Assembly (NCBI RefSeq): GCF_003473485.1
Contig: NC_053047.1
Coordinates: 31,916,972-31,980,971, forward strand
DNA: 64,000 bases
Direction of reading: 5' to 3'
From: Medicago truncatula
Lineage: Eukaryota > Streptophyta > Magnoliopsida > Fabales > Fabaceae
Made by a program: the position numbers and the translations under genes. Under the pieces are notes generated by a model that worked only from the letters and a program-made list of their open reading frames with translations, was not told where the DNA came from and did no database searches. Numbering within the stretch: position 1 is the first letter of the stretch; every line of letters begins with the position of its first letter. This document shows, one piece after another, positions 24,120 through 34,893 of the stretch.

Positions 24120-25696
24120 TCACCACTTGTCCCATTTATTCAAGAAGTCGTCAAACATAGATGCAGAAACTGATTCACGTAATGAGAATGCATTCTGTTC
24201 TTGTATCGAAGAAATAAATTGAACATCGGGAAGTTCGTCGAGATCTGATGGTTCATCCACGAATGTCCCCCCTAAACTACTGAATAACCAGTCATTTCTT
24301 TCTTCGCGGCGGATGAAATTATGCAAAACACATGCAGCTATGACTATATCCCGCTGAGTCTGAAAAGAATACTGAGGAGCAAGTTTCATGATTGGGAATC
24401 TAGTTTTCAACACATTAAATGACCTTAAGATAGTATTTCTCAGAAAGCAATGCCTGTGATTGAACAACTCCTTTGCATTTCTTGGTAGGTGATTAGCACC
24501 TCTAAACTCATAAGGCTGGTACCGCACACCTTGAAAAGGAGCAAGAAATCCTTCTGTGTTTAAGTATCCTTGGTCAACAAGGTAATACTTTCCTATGAAA
24601 CAAATCCAAAGGAAATAAATTAATAGTTATTTTTAATGTAATGTGTAACAACCTATGAAACACAAACTCACATGGACACCAAACACGACATTGACAAGTG
24701 CATATTGATAATGATTTGACAAAATTAATTAATTGAATGTAATACACGTGTCAGTGTCGACCATGTCGGAAGCCAGACACGCCTTTAATCAAACATTCAA
24801 ACGTGTTTGTACTAGACAGATAACTAACAAGGACATATAATGAATTCAAGATCACAGTCATAATGCTAACGAACCTTGAGAAATTTGTGGGAAATTCTGA
24901 TCTGGGTCATCAAGGACTGCCTTTAACACCCGTGAGTCGCTGACAGAACCTTCCCAACCAGGAAAAATGAATATAAACTGAAGGTCAAATGTGCAAGCTG
25001 CAAGCACATTTTGAGATAGGATGCCTTTCTTATTGCGAAATCGAGATTGATCTTTGGCCGGAACATGTGCAGGAATTTGCATACCATCAATTACTCCTAT
25101 ACAATCCTGAAATAATAGTAGGGAGATGGGAAAAGTCAGTAAAGTAGCACATAGAGTGATAAACAGGGAAATCTTAAAAGATCATACTAATATAGAAGAA
25201 GTAGCTAAAAAAAGATCATTCGGACCTTGAAATATGGATAAAATCTAGCACTGTTGAGAATTTCTGGAGATGTTGTATCCTCAGAAGGTTGCAAAAATTC
25301 ACGCGATAGTGATTTAATAGCTTTCAATACATTATTAAAATGTCGGCTAATGGTTTCGCCCGAGTGCTGAAACCGCTCCTGAATCACTCTATTACGTTCA
25401 CTATGGCCAATGACATTTAAAAATATCGCTAACTGCTCTTCTATCATTACACCAGAAGTATCACGTAACATGGCTCTTTGGCGGAAAATGCCACACAGCT
25501 TCTGAAATACATGTCTGTCCATCCGCAACATTTCACGACAAAAGTCATCGTGTCCATTCAGCACTTCTGTCATAAATCCACGTCTCCTGGGTGATAAACA
25601 ACGGGAAGGCTGTTTGGTCAGAGAGCTATAATAATAGTATCCAGCAGCAGCTGCAACAAGTTCCATCTCATCCAATTCCAAGTCAATGTCACCCAT
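24120..25696 (-). CDS. Domesticated PIF/Harbinger nuclease, ALP1/HARBI1-like (At5g41980 type)
   Basis: Three exons, 25696-25226, 25106-24875 and 24592-24120, join in frame to 391 residues. The N-terminus runs MGDIDLELDEMELVAAAAG with YYYYSSLTKQPSRC and FMTEVLNGHDDFCREML, as in the Arabidopsis At5g41980 lineage. The HTH-like part has SGETISRHFNNVLKAI. The DDE nuclease fold shows the first Asp in CIGVIDGMQIP (D164) and the second in GWEGSVSDSRVL (D214). Where active transposases have the third acid (RNxIER), this protein has RNTILRSF with Leu at 290. Loss of that Glu suggests a host gene without nuclease activity, like ALP1, which partners Polycomb PRC2. No terminal repeats were found around it. 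Acceptor TTTACAG lies just before the start codon, implying a spliced 5' UTR shared with the upstream ORF region. Confidence 0.9.
24655..24790. repeat. Dispersed GTGTCTGACAC-type repeat copy 2
   Basis: Begins ctatgaaacacaaactcaca with the inner block attaattgaatgtaatacac and ends with cagacacgcc, in an intron of the ALP1-like gene (between 24592 and 24875). Confidence 0.5.
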
Positions 25697-25908
25697 GCTG
25701 ATTGGTGCATCTGTAAAGATAAACTTCAAAACTACGAAATGTACAAGATAACATGTCTTTCTGATACATCTAGTTGATATAAAACATTCCAATTCCAATC
25801 ATGCATAAAACAAATCTAGTTTGAAAACAGAGAAATGATTGCATTAGAAATTCAAAATATAAACTGATTAACATAGGCTTTGAGCACAAAATCAAATTAG
25901 TTATAGTA

Positions 25909-25988
25909 ACTAACATCATTCCTTTGCAGTCTAGTTAACTATACAAAGACTAACATCATTCCTTTGCAGTCTAGTTAACTATACAAAG
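25909..25988. repeat. 40-bp exact tandem duplication
   Basis: Two identical 40-bp units (starting actaacatcattcctttgca) at 25909-25948 and 25949-25988, between the Myb-partner ORF and the ALP1-like start. Perfect identity implies a recent slip or duplication. Confidence 0.85.
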
Positions 25989-26040
25989 GTATGAGACCAT
26001 TCGTAACCAAAAACAAAAAAGGACGATTTTCTCAAACAAT

Positions 26041-26427
26041 TCAAATGGAGGAAACACAAAATTTTCCCTGCAACCATGGCATTCTTTTTTCACTCTTAAT
26101 AGAGATGAAAACCTCCCGGGCATTAGGGTGATTCTCAAACAAATCCAAAGCAAAAAAGTAAATCCTTTCATCAAGACCTTGCATCTCATCCAACACATTG
26201 ATGCACTTGCTTATAGAGAATTTGTCCTCATTCTTCATAATTGCATTTGCCCTCAATTTTGAAGCAGCTGCTATCTGCATCATGGCATCCACTATGGCAT
26301 CACCCGAAGCTTTTCGGCCCCTCTTCCGACCACCACTAGCTGGAACACTAGCTTGACGCTTGTGTCCGTCTAACATGTTCGCATCATCTCCTGAGCCTGA
26401 AGAACCATCCTCATCATCGAAAGCCAT
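26041..26427 (-). CDS. Small Harbinger-partner (Myb/SANT, ALP2-like) C-terminal domain protein
   Basis: A 128-residue ORF from [11 protein letters not shown]. An acidic start is followed by a basic, NLS-like [13 protein letters not shown] (residues about 34-46) and then [40 protein letters not shown] and [12 protein letters not shown], the conserved C-terminal module of Harbinger-type Myb/SANT partner proteins (L10-interacting-MYB-like family). The N-terminal Myb/SANT domain is absent. An acceptor-like TTTTTGCAG lies a few bases before the ATG. The stop at 26041 is 345 bp before the ALP1-like ATG on the same strand. Whether these are two genes, or one transcript with two ORFs, cannot be told from sequence. 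Confidence 0.65.
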   Translation of the reverse strand: MAFDDEDGSSGSGDDANMLDGHKRQASVPASGGRKRGRKASGDAIVDAMMQIAAASKLRANAIMKNEDKFSISKCINVLDEMQGLDERIYFFALDLFENHPNAREVFISIKSEKRMPWLQGKFCVSSI

Positions 26428-26454
26428 TAACACTGCAAAAACATAGCAAACCAT

Positions 26455-27440
26455 TCAGATTTCAAATTTTTAATGCAAAACACAGCATAATAAAACAGTA
26501 TATAACAACCAAGAATCAAAACACACATAAATAACCAGCCCTAAACCCCCCCAAAAATTTCAATTTCTCAAAACAAACAAAAAATAGCATAATATAACAC
26601 ATCATAGCAACCAATAACCAAAGCACAGAAATTTGAAACGCAAATAACCAACCCCAAAACCTATGTATGTAGCACCTACACTTCAGATTGAAGGTGTGCA
26701 CAGTGTCTGACACAAGTCAAATACCGACACGTGTGGTTACATTCAAATAGTTCACTTACTCAAATTATTACCAGTGTCAAAGTGTAAGTGTTGTATCCGG
26801 TGTGATGCTTCATAGATCAAAACACAGAAATTTAAAACCCAAGTTAGAGGAAAATTACCAAAATACAAATAACCAGCCCGAAAACATTACCCCAAAAAAA
26901 AAAACTGATTGGCATACGAAGCACAACAAAATATGATAACATACCACATCATATCAACCAATAATCAAAATTAGTAATTTAAAACACAAATAACCAACCC
27001 TAAAACCCCCCAAAAATTTCAAATTCACGATGCAAACAAACAACACAATGCCACACAACACAGCAACCAAGAATCAAAACCCAAAAATTTAAAACACAAA
27101 TAACCAACCCTAAACCCTAAAAAAAATAATCAAATTCTCATAGCAAACAAAGCATAGCATAACATTGCATACAAAGCACATCATAACATTGCATACACAT
27201 CATAGCAACCAATATATAAAACACAGAAATTCAAAACCCATTTAAAGCTAAATTCCCAAAACACAAATAATCACCAACCACATCCCAATAATTTCAAATT
27301 TTCAACAATAATAATCAAAAATTCAAAAACCCTAAAACCACACAAAAATTCAAAACCTCAGAAAGCTAAATTCCCAAAACACAAATAATCATACCCATAT
27401 CCCAATAACTTCAAATTCTCAATAATAAACAAAACAAAAT
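26455..27440. repeat. Degenerate ~110-150-bp repeat tract in leader/intron
   Basis: Six to seven loose copies of an aaataaccaaccctaaaacc plus cccaaaaatttcaaattct motif (near 26530, 26645, 26865, 26990, 27095, 27265, 27385), interrupted by a GTGTCTGACAC-type repeat at about 26695-26815. No coding content. By position it is the first intron or promoter of the minus-strand pair. Confidence 0.55.
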
Positions 27441-27699
27441 TAAAAAACCCCAAAAATGCAAAAAATAAAAAAATAAAATAAAAATCTAAAATGGGTCAAA
27501 AAAGGAACTTTATTTTCATTTTGGATATGGAATTGATACGAAATTATGAGAAATAGAAAAGGAGCAAAAGGGTCGTACCAAATCGCACAATGCTGTTGCA
27601 GTTTTTCGATTTTTGAAATGGGAATCTGTGGAAGATTTTTAAGTGCTGTTTTTGAGTGAAGCAAAGTGGGGAAATGTAGTTGCAAGTGCAAAAACGCTG

Positions 27700-28737
27700 C
27701 GTTTTCGTTTTGTGAGTATTTTAGTTTTTACGCGTTTATATACTGTTGGAGGGGGGCAAAATGGCCCCATATGCTGGACCGACCCGTTTAGCTTGTGATT
27801 TTTTTTTCTTCAGATTGAGTCGAAGTTTTGAAATTGTCTTGGTTAATCAAATTTGCTTAGTTCGTCGAAAAATAGGATAGGATGGGGTCGGCCGGCCTGC
27901 CAACTCGTCATTTTTTTTTTTAAACAAACTCGTCTGTTAGTTATTTTTTATATGTTGAATTTATTTTGAGATTTATTTTGTGTTTTTGAGTTTATTTTGA
28001 TTGTTTGATATATCGGTGGATTTGTTTTGTTGGATTTATTATGTTAGCGTTGTTGATATAAATTATGATGCTGAATTTTTTTTTAATTATGTTGTTGGTG
28101 TTGGATTTGTATCATGAGTTTGTTTATACCACAAATTATGTACCATTTTTTTTAAATTACAACAACATAGTTTAAGTATTAAAATTTTCACAAACAAATA
28201 AGTTTAAGTATTGAATTGATGCATTTTTCATAGTTTAAAGATAATAATTTCGTTGATTATATAGTTTTAATCTAAGTTGAAGAGTTTGTGATGGTTTAAA
28301 GACCAAATTGACGGTTTATTGATTTCATATGTTTTATTTTTAAAAACCTTTTAAAGCAAATTAGAAATTATTATCATAATAAAAAATTCTTCTACCAAAA
28401 AAAATAATAATAATAAAAAGAAATGTTAACGAGTGATTCCGAAACACTCTTTAATACTTTAAATAATAAATTTTTAATTAAAAATTGTGTATTAAATTCA
28501 TTAAAAATTGTAATAGTTAATTTTTAAAACAAATAATTACTAAATTTTGAATGGTTACAGGTATTCGGGTCACTACTAATTGCCATAAATAATTTGTTCG
28601 GTGTGAATTTCAATTTACACATTCTGTTGCAAAAGAAATCCCATATACTCGTTCAACTTCACAACTTTGCCCCTTAAACCCTTTCACAAAACCTCATCCC
28701 TTTCATATCACAATCACATTCTCCAAATCCAAAAACG
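27700..28737. other. Intergenic between divergent genes
   Basis: AT-rich. The probable 5' UTR/promoter of the Harbinger-derived pair is around 27560-27720 (minus strand) and the PPR promoter is upstream of 28738. No further genes were seen. Confidence 0.5.
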
Positions 28738-29739
28738 ATGTCGTTTCTCAGAAAACACCTCAACAACATTTCCCATAGTCCCCTTTCTACCCTCCGCCGT
28801 TTCTCAAACCTTACCCCTCCCCCCACCTCCGCCACCTCCTACGACACCCTCGCCGCCAACTTCGCCACCTCCGGCGACTTCACCTCCCTCCACTCCATCC
28901 TCAACAAACGCATCCAACACGGCTTTTTCAACACCAAACACACCTTCAATTTCATCACCAACTCAAACTTCACACCATCCCTTCTTCAAAACCTCATCAC
29001 CACCCTCTCTCGTCTCAATCCAGGATTCACGCGCCGTAACGCGTTTGATTCACTCATCACGCGCCTCTGTAAGCTTCGCCTCATCGAGGACGCACTTACT
29101 GTAGTCCAATCCATGTCGCGTGTGGACGACATGGATAATGAACTTAAAGCATGTACTTTTCATCCAATACTAAGTTTTTTAACTAGAGTTAAGTCACTCG
29201 ACCAGGCTAAACGCGTGGTCGAGGTAATGTCTGAACTTGGTGTGCCGTTAGACTTAACGGCACACAATTATTTTCTTATGACTTATTGTTATGTTGGTGA
29301 TGTGGAAGCGGCGGTTACGGTTTTGAGGACGATGGAGGAGGAGGGTTTTTGTTTTGATTCGCGAACTTATGACGCGCTTGTGTTAGGCGCGTGTAGGAAG
29401 AGGAATGTGGTTGGAGCTATGGTGTTGGTGAGGAGGATGGTGGATGATGGAGCTCCGATGTTGTATTCGACGCATATGTTTGTGATCGAAGCGTTGGTGA
29501 AGAGGGATTTGTTTGAACAAGCTTTGAGTTATGTGAGGTGTTTTAGTGGGAAAGATAAGGGTTTGGATTGTGAGCTTTTTGGTTGTTTGGGTGGGAAGCT
29601 TATGGGGATGAGTAAGTTGAAAGAGGCTATGTTGGTTTTGAGGGAAATGGATGAAAAGGGTTTGAAAATGTGTAAGAATGTGAGAGAGTTTTATGATATG
29701 AATGTTGGAGTTGAAAATGATGATAAATTGTTGGAGTAG
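28738..29739 (+). CDS. P-type pentatricopeptide repeat protein, probably mitochondrial
   Basis: Single-exon, 333 residues. The N-terminus MSFLRKHLNNISHSPLSTLR is Ser/Arg-rich without acids, as in mitochondrial presequences. From about residue 101 come roughly six PPR helices-pairs, for example NAFDSLITRLCKLRLIEDAL, HPILSFLTRVKSLDQAKRVV, AHNYFLMTYCYVGDVEAAVT, RTYDALVLGACRKRNVVGAM and EALVKRDLFEQALSYV. No E or DYW extension is present, so a role in organelle RNA processing, stability or translation is more likely than editing. The 3' end is GC/AT-skewed relative to the C-rich 5' half, common in legume PPR genes. The last 36 bp of the CDS recur at about 30416-30451. Confidence 0.88.
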   Translation: MSFLRKHLNNISHSPLSTLRRFSNLTPPPTSATSYDTLAANFATSGDFTSLHSILNKRIQHGFFNTKHTFNFITNSNFTPSLLQNLITTLSRLNPGFTRRNAFDSLITRLCKLRLIEDALTVVQSMSRVDDMDNELKACTFHPILSFLTRVKSLDQAKRVVEVMSELGVPLDLTAHNYFLMTYCYVGDVEAAVTVLRTMEEEGFCFDSRTYDALVLGACRKRNVVGAMVLVRRMVDDGAPMLYSTHMFVIEALVKRDLFEQALSYVRCFSGKDKGLDCELFGCLGGKLMGMSKLKEAMLVLREMDEKGLKMCKNVREFYDMNVGVENDDKLLE

Positions 29740-29742
29740 TTG

Positions 29743-30060
29743 TGGTTGATAGCTCTCTAGCAACGCATGTGTCTGCGACTAATATGACACTGAGATATGT
29801 GATTACATTCAATTAATTTATTTTTAAAATTTTCACATATAAGAGTTTCACGTCCATGTCTGTGCTTTATAGATTGATAATAGAGTTATAGTTGTGATTG
29901 ATAGCTCCTTAGCAACACTTGATGGAACGTGGGTCTGGTGTCTGACATGTGTCTGGGACCAACATGACACTGACACATTTGATTATATTCAATTAATTCA
30001 GGTTTTGCAAATTTTTATCTATGTCGATATGTTAGTGTCATGTCTGTGTAGTTTAGGAAT
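29743..30060. repeat. Tandem GTGTCTGACAC-type repeats after the PPR gene
   Basis: Two tandem units of about 148 bp start at 29743 (gtggttgatagctctctagc) and about 29892 (gtgattgatagctccttagc). Each continues into catgtgtctg, atgacactga and the inner tacattcaattaatt-type block of the dispersed repeat family. Confidence 0.65.
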
Positions 30061-30415
30061 TGAGTATAGCAAAATGGATACTCTCTGGCTGGTTGTACAT
30101 TACAGATTGATTATCATGTCTTCATGGCATTTGTTTCAAATTTTATGGCTTCATGTCTACAAGGGCTACTATTTGTTCTATTTTCCTTAATGAAGCATTG
30201 AAAGAGGTTATAGAAGAATTTTTTGATATAGGAAGATGCTGTAAACATACGATTCTGTTCTGTCATTTCCTAAAAGAGAAGTGAGTACTTATTCTGTTCA
30301 TGAATTCATTGGTGCTAATCAATAACTAAGGCATTATTTATGTCATTGTTGAGTGAATATGAATATTTGAAGGTAACAATTTTACTAATTTAGTTGCTAT
30401 CTATTTTTGTTTTTG

Positions 30416-30451
30416 TTGGAGTTGAAAATGATGATAAATTGTTGGAGTAGG
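30416..30451 (+). repeat. Displaced copy of the PPR CDS 3' end
   Basis: The stretch gttggagttgaaaatgatga...ttggagtag repeats the last 36 bp of the PPR CDS, including its stop codon, 710 bp downstream. It suggests the original 3' UTR was displaced by inserted or duplicated DNA. Confidence 0.8.
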
Positions 30452-30980
30452 CTTTAGATGAAGGAATGAAGTTTAGAATTTGTACATAAATCTTGCAATG
30501 GAAAGTATATGGAAATTTATATCACGTTTGAATTTATTTCTTTCTCTAAATTAGCAAATTTGTTTATCTAAAACATATATGAGATTTTCTTAATTTTGAA
30601 CATTGTTGTTTGGTGTTTTGTTAAGTTTTGTAGAGCTGCTTATATGCCAAAAATTATTTTAAGATTGTAGAGTATGCATTGACATGTACTATTATTTGAG
30701 TAATTCTACAATTCTTGTCTTGTTTCTACTAGAGGCATAAAATAAAGACATGAATCAGACTCCAACAAAACATCAAGTTATAGTATATTAGCAAGACTAG
30801 ATTAATGAGAATGCATGCTCCTATTCTAAATGATCCAAATAAGAGAATTCTCAATACAGATGAAATTTTAAATGATCCGGGGATCTTAGAAGTAAATTTT
30901 TAATTAACAATTACTATAACACTCCATTTGATTTTCACTTAGTAAGAGAATATAAGTTTTTTTTCTTTTAGGAATTAAGT

Positions 30981-31020
30981 GAATAATTAGTTGTTCCTTT
31001 AAAAAAGAATAATTAGTTGT
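30981..31020 (+). mobile_element. A-tailed micro-insertion with 14-bp TSD
   Basis: The 12-nt insert tccttt plus A6 (30995-31006) lies between exact 14-bp repeats gaataattagttgt. Confidence 0.75.
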
Positions 31021-31070
31021 GTTGATTTCAATAATAAAATGAATCACATTTACTAAAACACCTTTAATTA

Positions 31071-31117
31071 AAGTGAAAATAACATTTTTTTTTTTTTGGT
31101 GAAGAAGTGAAAATAAC
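31071..31117 (-). mobile_element. A-tailed micro-insertion with 13-bp TSD
   Basis: Insert at 31084-31104, reverse complement cttcacc plus an A-run, between exact 13-bp repeats aagtgaaaataac. Confidence 0.75.
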
Positions 31118-31142
31118 GTTTATAAATACAACTTATCACTAT

Positions 31143-31262
31143 CGTAAGAAGAAAATTATTTTAGATTCATTAGATAAATAATATATCTAGTCTAGATCAA
31201 ATACATAAGTTATTCAATGAATATAAAAATTAAATTTTTTCTTATAATAGTGATCAGAACTT
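31143..31262. mobile_element. Hairpin MITE, TATAAG-type
   Basis: The first half (taagaagaaaattattttag, then attcattagataa) and second half (ttattcaatgaat, then attttttcttataatagtg) are inverted copies. It is related to the CCGGTCACTATTATAAGC family. Confidence 0.5.
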
Positions 31263-31900
31263 GTAATGTCTTGGTATATTAAAGGAACGAATATATCGAG
31301 ACATATAATAAACACTATAATGAGATAAATGAAGCAAAGAGTGATTTCAAATTTTAAAAAAATGAAGTAAATTTTTCTTTTGTTTACAAAATGAATTTTC
31401 TTAAATCCTTTTGGTTATTTTTGTTTTTCGAGTAGAAATTCTTTTAGTTTTGTTATTCACTTAAATAAACATAAATGTCCATAATTATTTTCTAGCCAGT
31501 AGTCAAATCATTAGCCATAATAGACAAAAAAAGAAACATTTTTAAATAAATAGACAAAAAAATATTATTAGTCAAAAACAATCAAAACACTTTATTTTAT
31601 TTTTCCAATTTTATCAAAAATAAGTCTATTATTTTTTTCCACAACAAAGACCAAGAAATTCAGCTTGACGTCGTTCATTTCTATCCTCAAATTCTCGAAC
31701 GCATAATTTCTTCTATTCCCGTAAATGGTTAAAAACAACCAACTAATAAACGATGAAAATTACACTCAATCTTCTATGATTGATTATTATCATTCTAACC
31801 TTCTTCACCTTTTCATCAAAAGAGAGAAAATAAGAACGAAAAAAAGTGAAGGAGATAATCCAATTTGTTCATAGAACATCGCACAAACCTCAATTTGACA

Positions 31901-32929
31901 ATGTCAGCACCAAAAAAACCCAAACTCCCTTTTCCTTTGAAGACTCGCCTTTCGATTTCATTGATTATGACTTTAACGGACGCTGCATGTCGATCTAATG
32001 GTAGTGTTAACCGCCGTCTTCTCAACTTTTTAGATAACAAAACATCGGCTAAAGCAACTCCCATTAACGGTGTTTCCACAAAAGACATAACTGTTGATGC
32101 CGAAAGTAAAATTTGGTTCCGTCTCTTCACTCCCACCGGCATCAATGCCAGCGCCGGAGGAGGTAGTAACACCGAAACCACATCCCTTCCCGTGGTAATT
32201 TTCTTCCACGGTGGAGGATTCACGTTTATGTCTCCCGCTTCATTATCCTATGATACCATTTGTCGGAGATTCTCACGGGAATTGAATGTCGTCGTTGTCT
32301 CCGTCAACTACCGCCGCACACCGGAGTATCGTTACCCGACACAATACGAAGATGGAGAAACCGCATTGAAATTCCTTGACGAAAACAAATCCGTTTTACC
32401 GGAAAATGTTGATGTGTCAAAATGTTTCCTAGCTGGAGACAGCGCGGGTGCAAATTTGGCACATCATGTTGCGGTTCGGGCTTGCAAAGCAGGGCTCCAG
32501 AGAATCCGGGTAGCCGGGTTGATTTCAATGCAACCGTTTTTTGGTGGCGAGGAGCGAACAGAAGCAGAGATTCGCCTTGAAGGATCGTTGATGATTTCGA
32601 TGGCGAGGACAGATTGGATGTGGAAGGTGTTTTTGCCAGAGGGTTCGAACCGAGATCACAACGCAGCTAATGTTAGTGGGCCGAATGCGGAGGATTTATC
32701 CCGATTAGATTATCCAGATACGCTTGTTTTTGTGGGTGGGTTGGACGGGTTATATGATTGGCAAAAGAGGTATTATGAATGGTTGAAAATATCTGGAAAA
32801 AAAGCTCAGTTGATTGAATATCCAAACATGATGCATGGTTTTTATGCGTTTCCTAATGTTCCCGAGGCTTCTCAATTGATTTTGCAAATCAAAGATTTTA
32901 TCAACAATAGAGTCTCCAATTTTATATGA
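31901..32929 (+). CDS. CXE18-like carboxylesterase (copy 1)
   Basis: Single-exon, 342 residues, alpha/beta-hydrolase fold of the plant HSL/GID1-like carboxylesterase family. HGGGF (oxyanion hole, His103), GDSAGAN (nucleophile Ser181), VGGLDGLYD (Asp282) and MMHGFY (His312) supply a complete catalytic set. The N-terminus has RSNGSVNRRLLNFLD, a feature shared with GID1, but GID1 gibberellin receptors have lost the catalytic His, which is present here; so I call an esterase, substrate unknown. I chose ATG at 31901 because it aligns with the start of the paralogue at 37022 (MSxPxKPK). No signal peptide, so cytosolic. Where copy 2 and relatives have GGFDPLND, this copy has GGLDGLYD. Confidence 0.92.
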   Translation: MSAPKKPKLPFPLKTRLSISLIMTLTDAACRSNGSVNRRLLNFLDNKTSAKATPINGVSTKDITVDAESKIWFRLFTPTGINASAGGGSNTETTSLPVVIFFHGGGFTFMSPASLSYDTICRRFSRELNVVVVSVNYRRTPEYRYPTQYEDGETALKFLDENKSVLPENVDVSKCFLAGDSAGANLAHHVAVRACKAGLQRIRVAGLISMQPFFGGEERTEAEIRLEGSLMISMARTDWMWKVFLPEGSNRDHNAANVSGPNAEDLSRLDYPDTLVFVGGLDGLYDWQKRYYEWLKISGKKAQLIEYPNMMHGFYAFPNVPEASQLILQIKDFINNRVSNFI

Positions 32930-32951
32930 TGATGATTATTGTTATTATAAT

Positions 32952-32989
32952 AACATCAATTAATTCTCTCCAAAAAAAAACATCAATTA
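32952..32989 (+). mobile_element. A-tailed micro-insertion with 11-bp TSD
   Basis: Insert attctctcc plus A7 (32963-32978) between exact 11-bp repeats aacatcaatta, 23 bp after the stop of esterase copy 1, so within its 3' UTR. Confidence 0.75.
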
Positions 32990-33277
32990 GTAATAATAAA
33001 TTCCCACTTGGGTCATGATATGTTGTAGTTTAGTGATATGTGTTTATTTTATAACCTCGAGTGGTTGTTTAAATTTCATTTGGAATAAATGTAAAATAAA
33101 AACTAGTGTCATAGTTTTTAATATTAACTTAACTAGATTTCAAATTAAGGACCACCATATGGTACGTAGTATGTTTATGATGTTGCTTAATAAAGAGAAA
33201 GGTTATTTAAGATCAATAGTTATAAGTGGTGCATTTTTATACGATGTTAAATGTATTGTTAAGTTTTTTAGATGTTT

Positions 33278-33319
33278 AAATAACATTCAATATTTTTTTT
33301 TTAAGAAGCAAATAACATT
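33278..33319 (-). mobile_element. A-tailed micro-insertion with 10-bp TSD
   Basis: Insert 33288-33309, reverse complement gcttctt plus A10 plus tattg, between exact 10-bp repeats aaataacatt. Confidence 0.6.
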
Positions 33320-33439
33320 TAATGTTAATTTAGGAGAATGCTAACCAATGCCTTAAGGGCATTAATTTAAATACAATGTGAATGATCTTCATTATTATTA
33401 TGACAATGTTTCACATTTTGAAAGTTTATACTTGAATTT

Positions 33440-33560
33440 AGAATATGAGTTTTCATAATTTGATATGATAGATCTGTTGATTAGTTTGCTTATGGTTTGG
33501 AATTGATTACATGTCAGAATAAGTGTTGCTTATGGCCTTCTCATCTCACATCATAATGTT
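33440..33560 (+). repeat. Esterase 3'-flank repeat, copy 1
   Basis: The block gaatatgagttttcataatt and tttgcttatggtttggaatt corresponds to sequence downstream of esterase copy 2 (38330-38450) and at 44550-44640. It shows that the duplication unit of the esterases reached beyond the coding region. Confidence 0.6.
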
Positions 33561-34710
33561 TGATCGTTTTCCGCATTGGTAGTATAGTGCTCTAGAATAT
33601 TTGTAAAGATTATGACAAAATGGAATGCTATCAAAATTGATTAGGTTGAAATATAATACAATTAAACCTTGTGAAAATGTTGAAATTAGAATGAAATATA
33701 ATGCATTGGAAGGTTGTGAAAATTGTCAAGCTTATATCATCAGCATGCACAATGTTTTTATCAAAATGCAATTTAATCTTAGTAAGATCAGATAGAAAAT
33801 ATAAAGAATATGAGTTGGTTTGAGACTTTGGAGTGTGCTTTTCTCAAACTCTCAGTTCGATTCTTTCTGGTACCAATTTGATGGCTAGTTTGATTTCTTT
33901 AAAAGAAATATAAAGCAAAATTATAGTGCGACTATGAAGAATTTGAGACTTGATCTTCGTTCTCTAATGATCAAGAATATTATCCATCATTCTTGAAACT
34001 TTGAGCTCGTATTCATCAACTTAATTTGCAAGTGTGTCGAAGGGAAAGAGGGCTGCTCAACAAGTCGTGAGTCCTAAACAATCAAGCGATTAATCGTCCT
34101 GATCTGAGTGATAGCTATGTGCTTTTAATTAGTTAATTAGATTTCTATTCTATCCTTTTTATTTATTTTAAGGGAAATGCTAACAAGTGTCTTATTATTA
34201 TTTTAATTATTTATTTTGATGCATCTGTGAGAAATTGATTTACAGAAGGGTGCAAATAACAATATGGTTATGTGGGTTGATAATTGGTTTGTGCTCCCTT
34301 GTCACTAGTAAATTTCAATATACACCTACATGCTTTCCCTAAACAAAAACAAAAAAAATGCTTTGCTATTGACCACACCTAGAATTTTTTAGAAAATCGC
34401 AATTGGATTTTCCTTCTATTTTTCTCTCCTCAAACCTATAATGTTCTAGGAGGTTATAATTGTTGATGAATAACATGATGAGTCTCTAAGGGAGAAAATA
34501 ACTACTATTTTGAGGTTCATGGATAAAAACGGATGTATACAAAAACAACTTTGTGACTATCATCACTCTTAAAAAATTAGTTTTTGATGTTCTTTCTCGA
34601 CATGGTCTTGATGATTAAGATATCCATGGAAAAGGGTATAATAGTTCTAGTAATTGGAGATTGAGTTGGAATTTATTGTCAGCAATATTTCTCAAAAATG
34701 TTTTTATGCT
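33561..34710. other. Intergenic, nothing recognised
   Basis: AT-rich DNA with no coding signal, apart from a possible micro-insertion at 34330-34364 (ccctaaac plus A-rich tract between 7-bp repeats atgcttt), which I regard as weak. Confidence 0.5.
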
Positions 34711-34888
34711 TAAGAAATGCTAGCAACACATATTCTAAAATACATTTTTCAACACACTCTCTTTGATTGGTTAAAATTCATATGTGATCCACCAAATTTA
34801 GGACATACATGGTTTGGAGACCCATGTGAATTTTAACCAATTAAAGAGAGTATATTGAAAAGTGTGTGTTGCTAATATATTTCTCTTT
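34711..34888. mobile_element. Hairpin MITE (GCTAGCAACACAC type)
   Basis: Left arm aagaaatgctagcaacacat then aacacactctctttgattgg. The right arm is the reverse complement (ccaattaaagagagtatatt then agtgtgtgttgctaatatat). Target duplication not resolved. Confidence 0.65.
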
Positions 34889-34893
34889 TACTC

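Larger units (their letters stand above)
30452..31900. other. Intergenic with small insertions
   Basis: AT-rich DNA between the PPR gene and the first esterase. Contains two A-tailed micro-insertions (30981-31117) and a hairpin MITE (about 31143-31262). No genes recognised. Confidence 0.5.
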
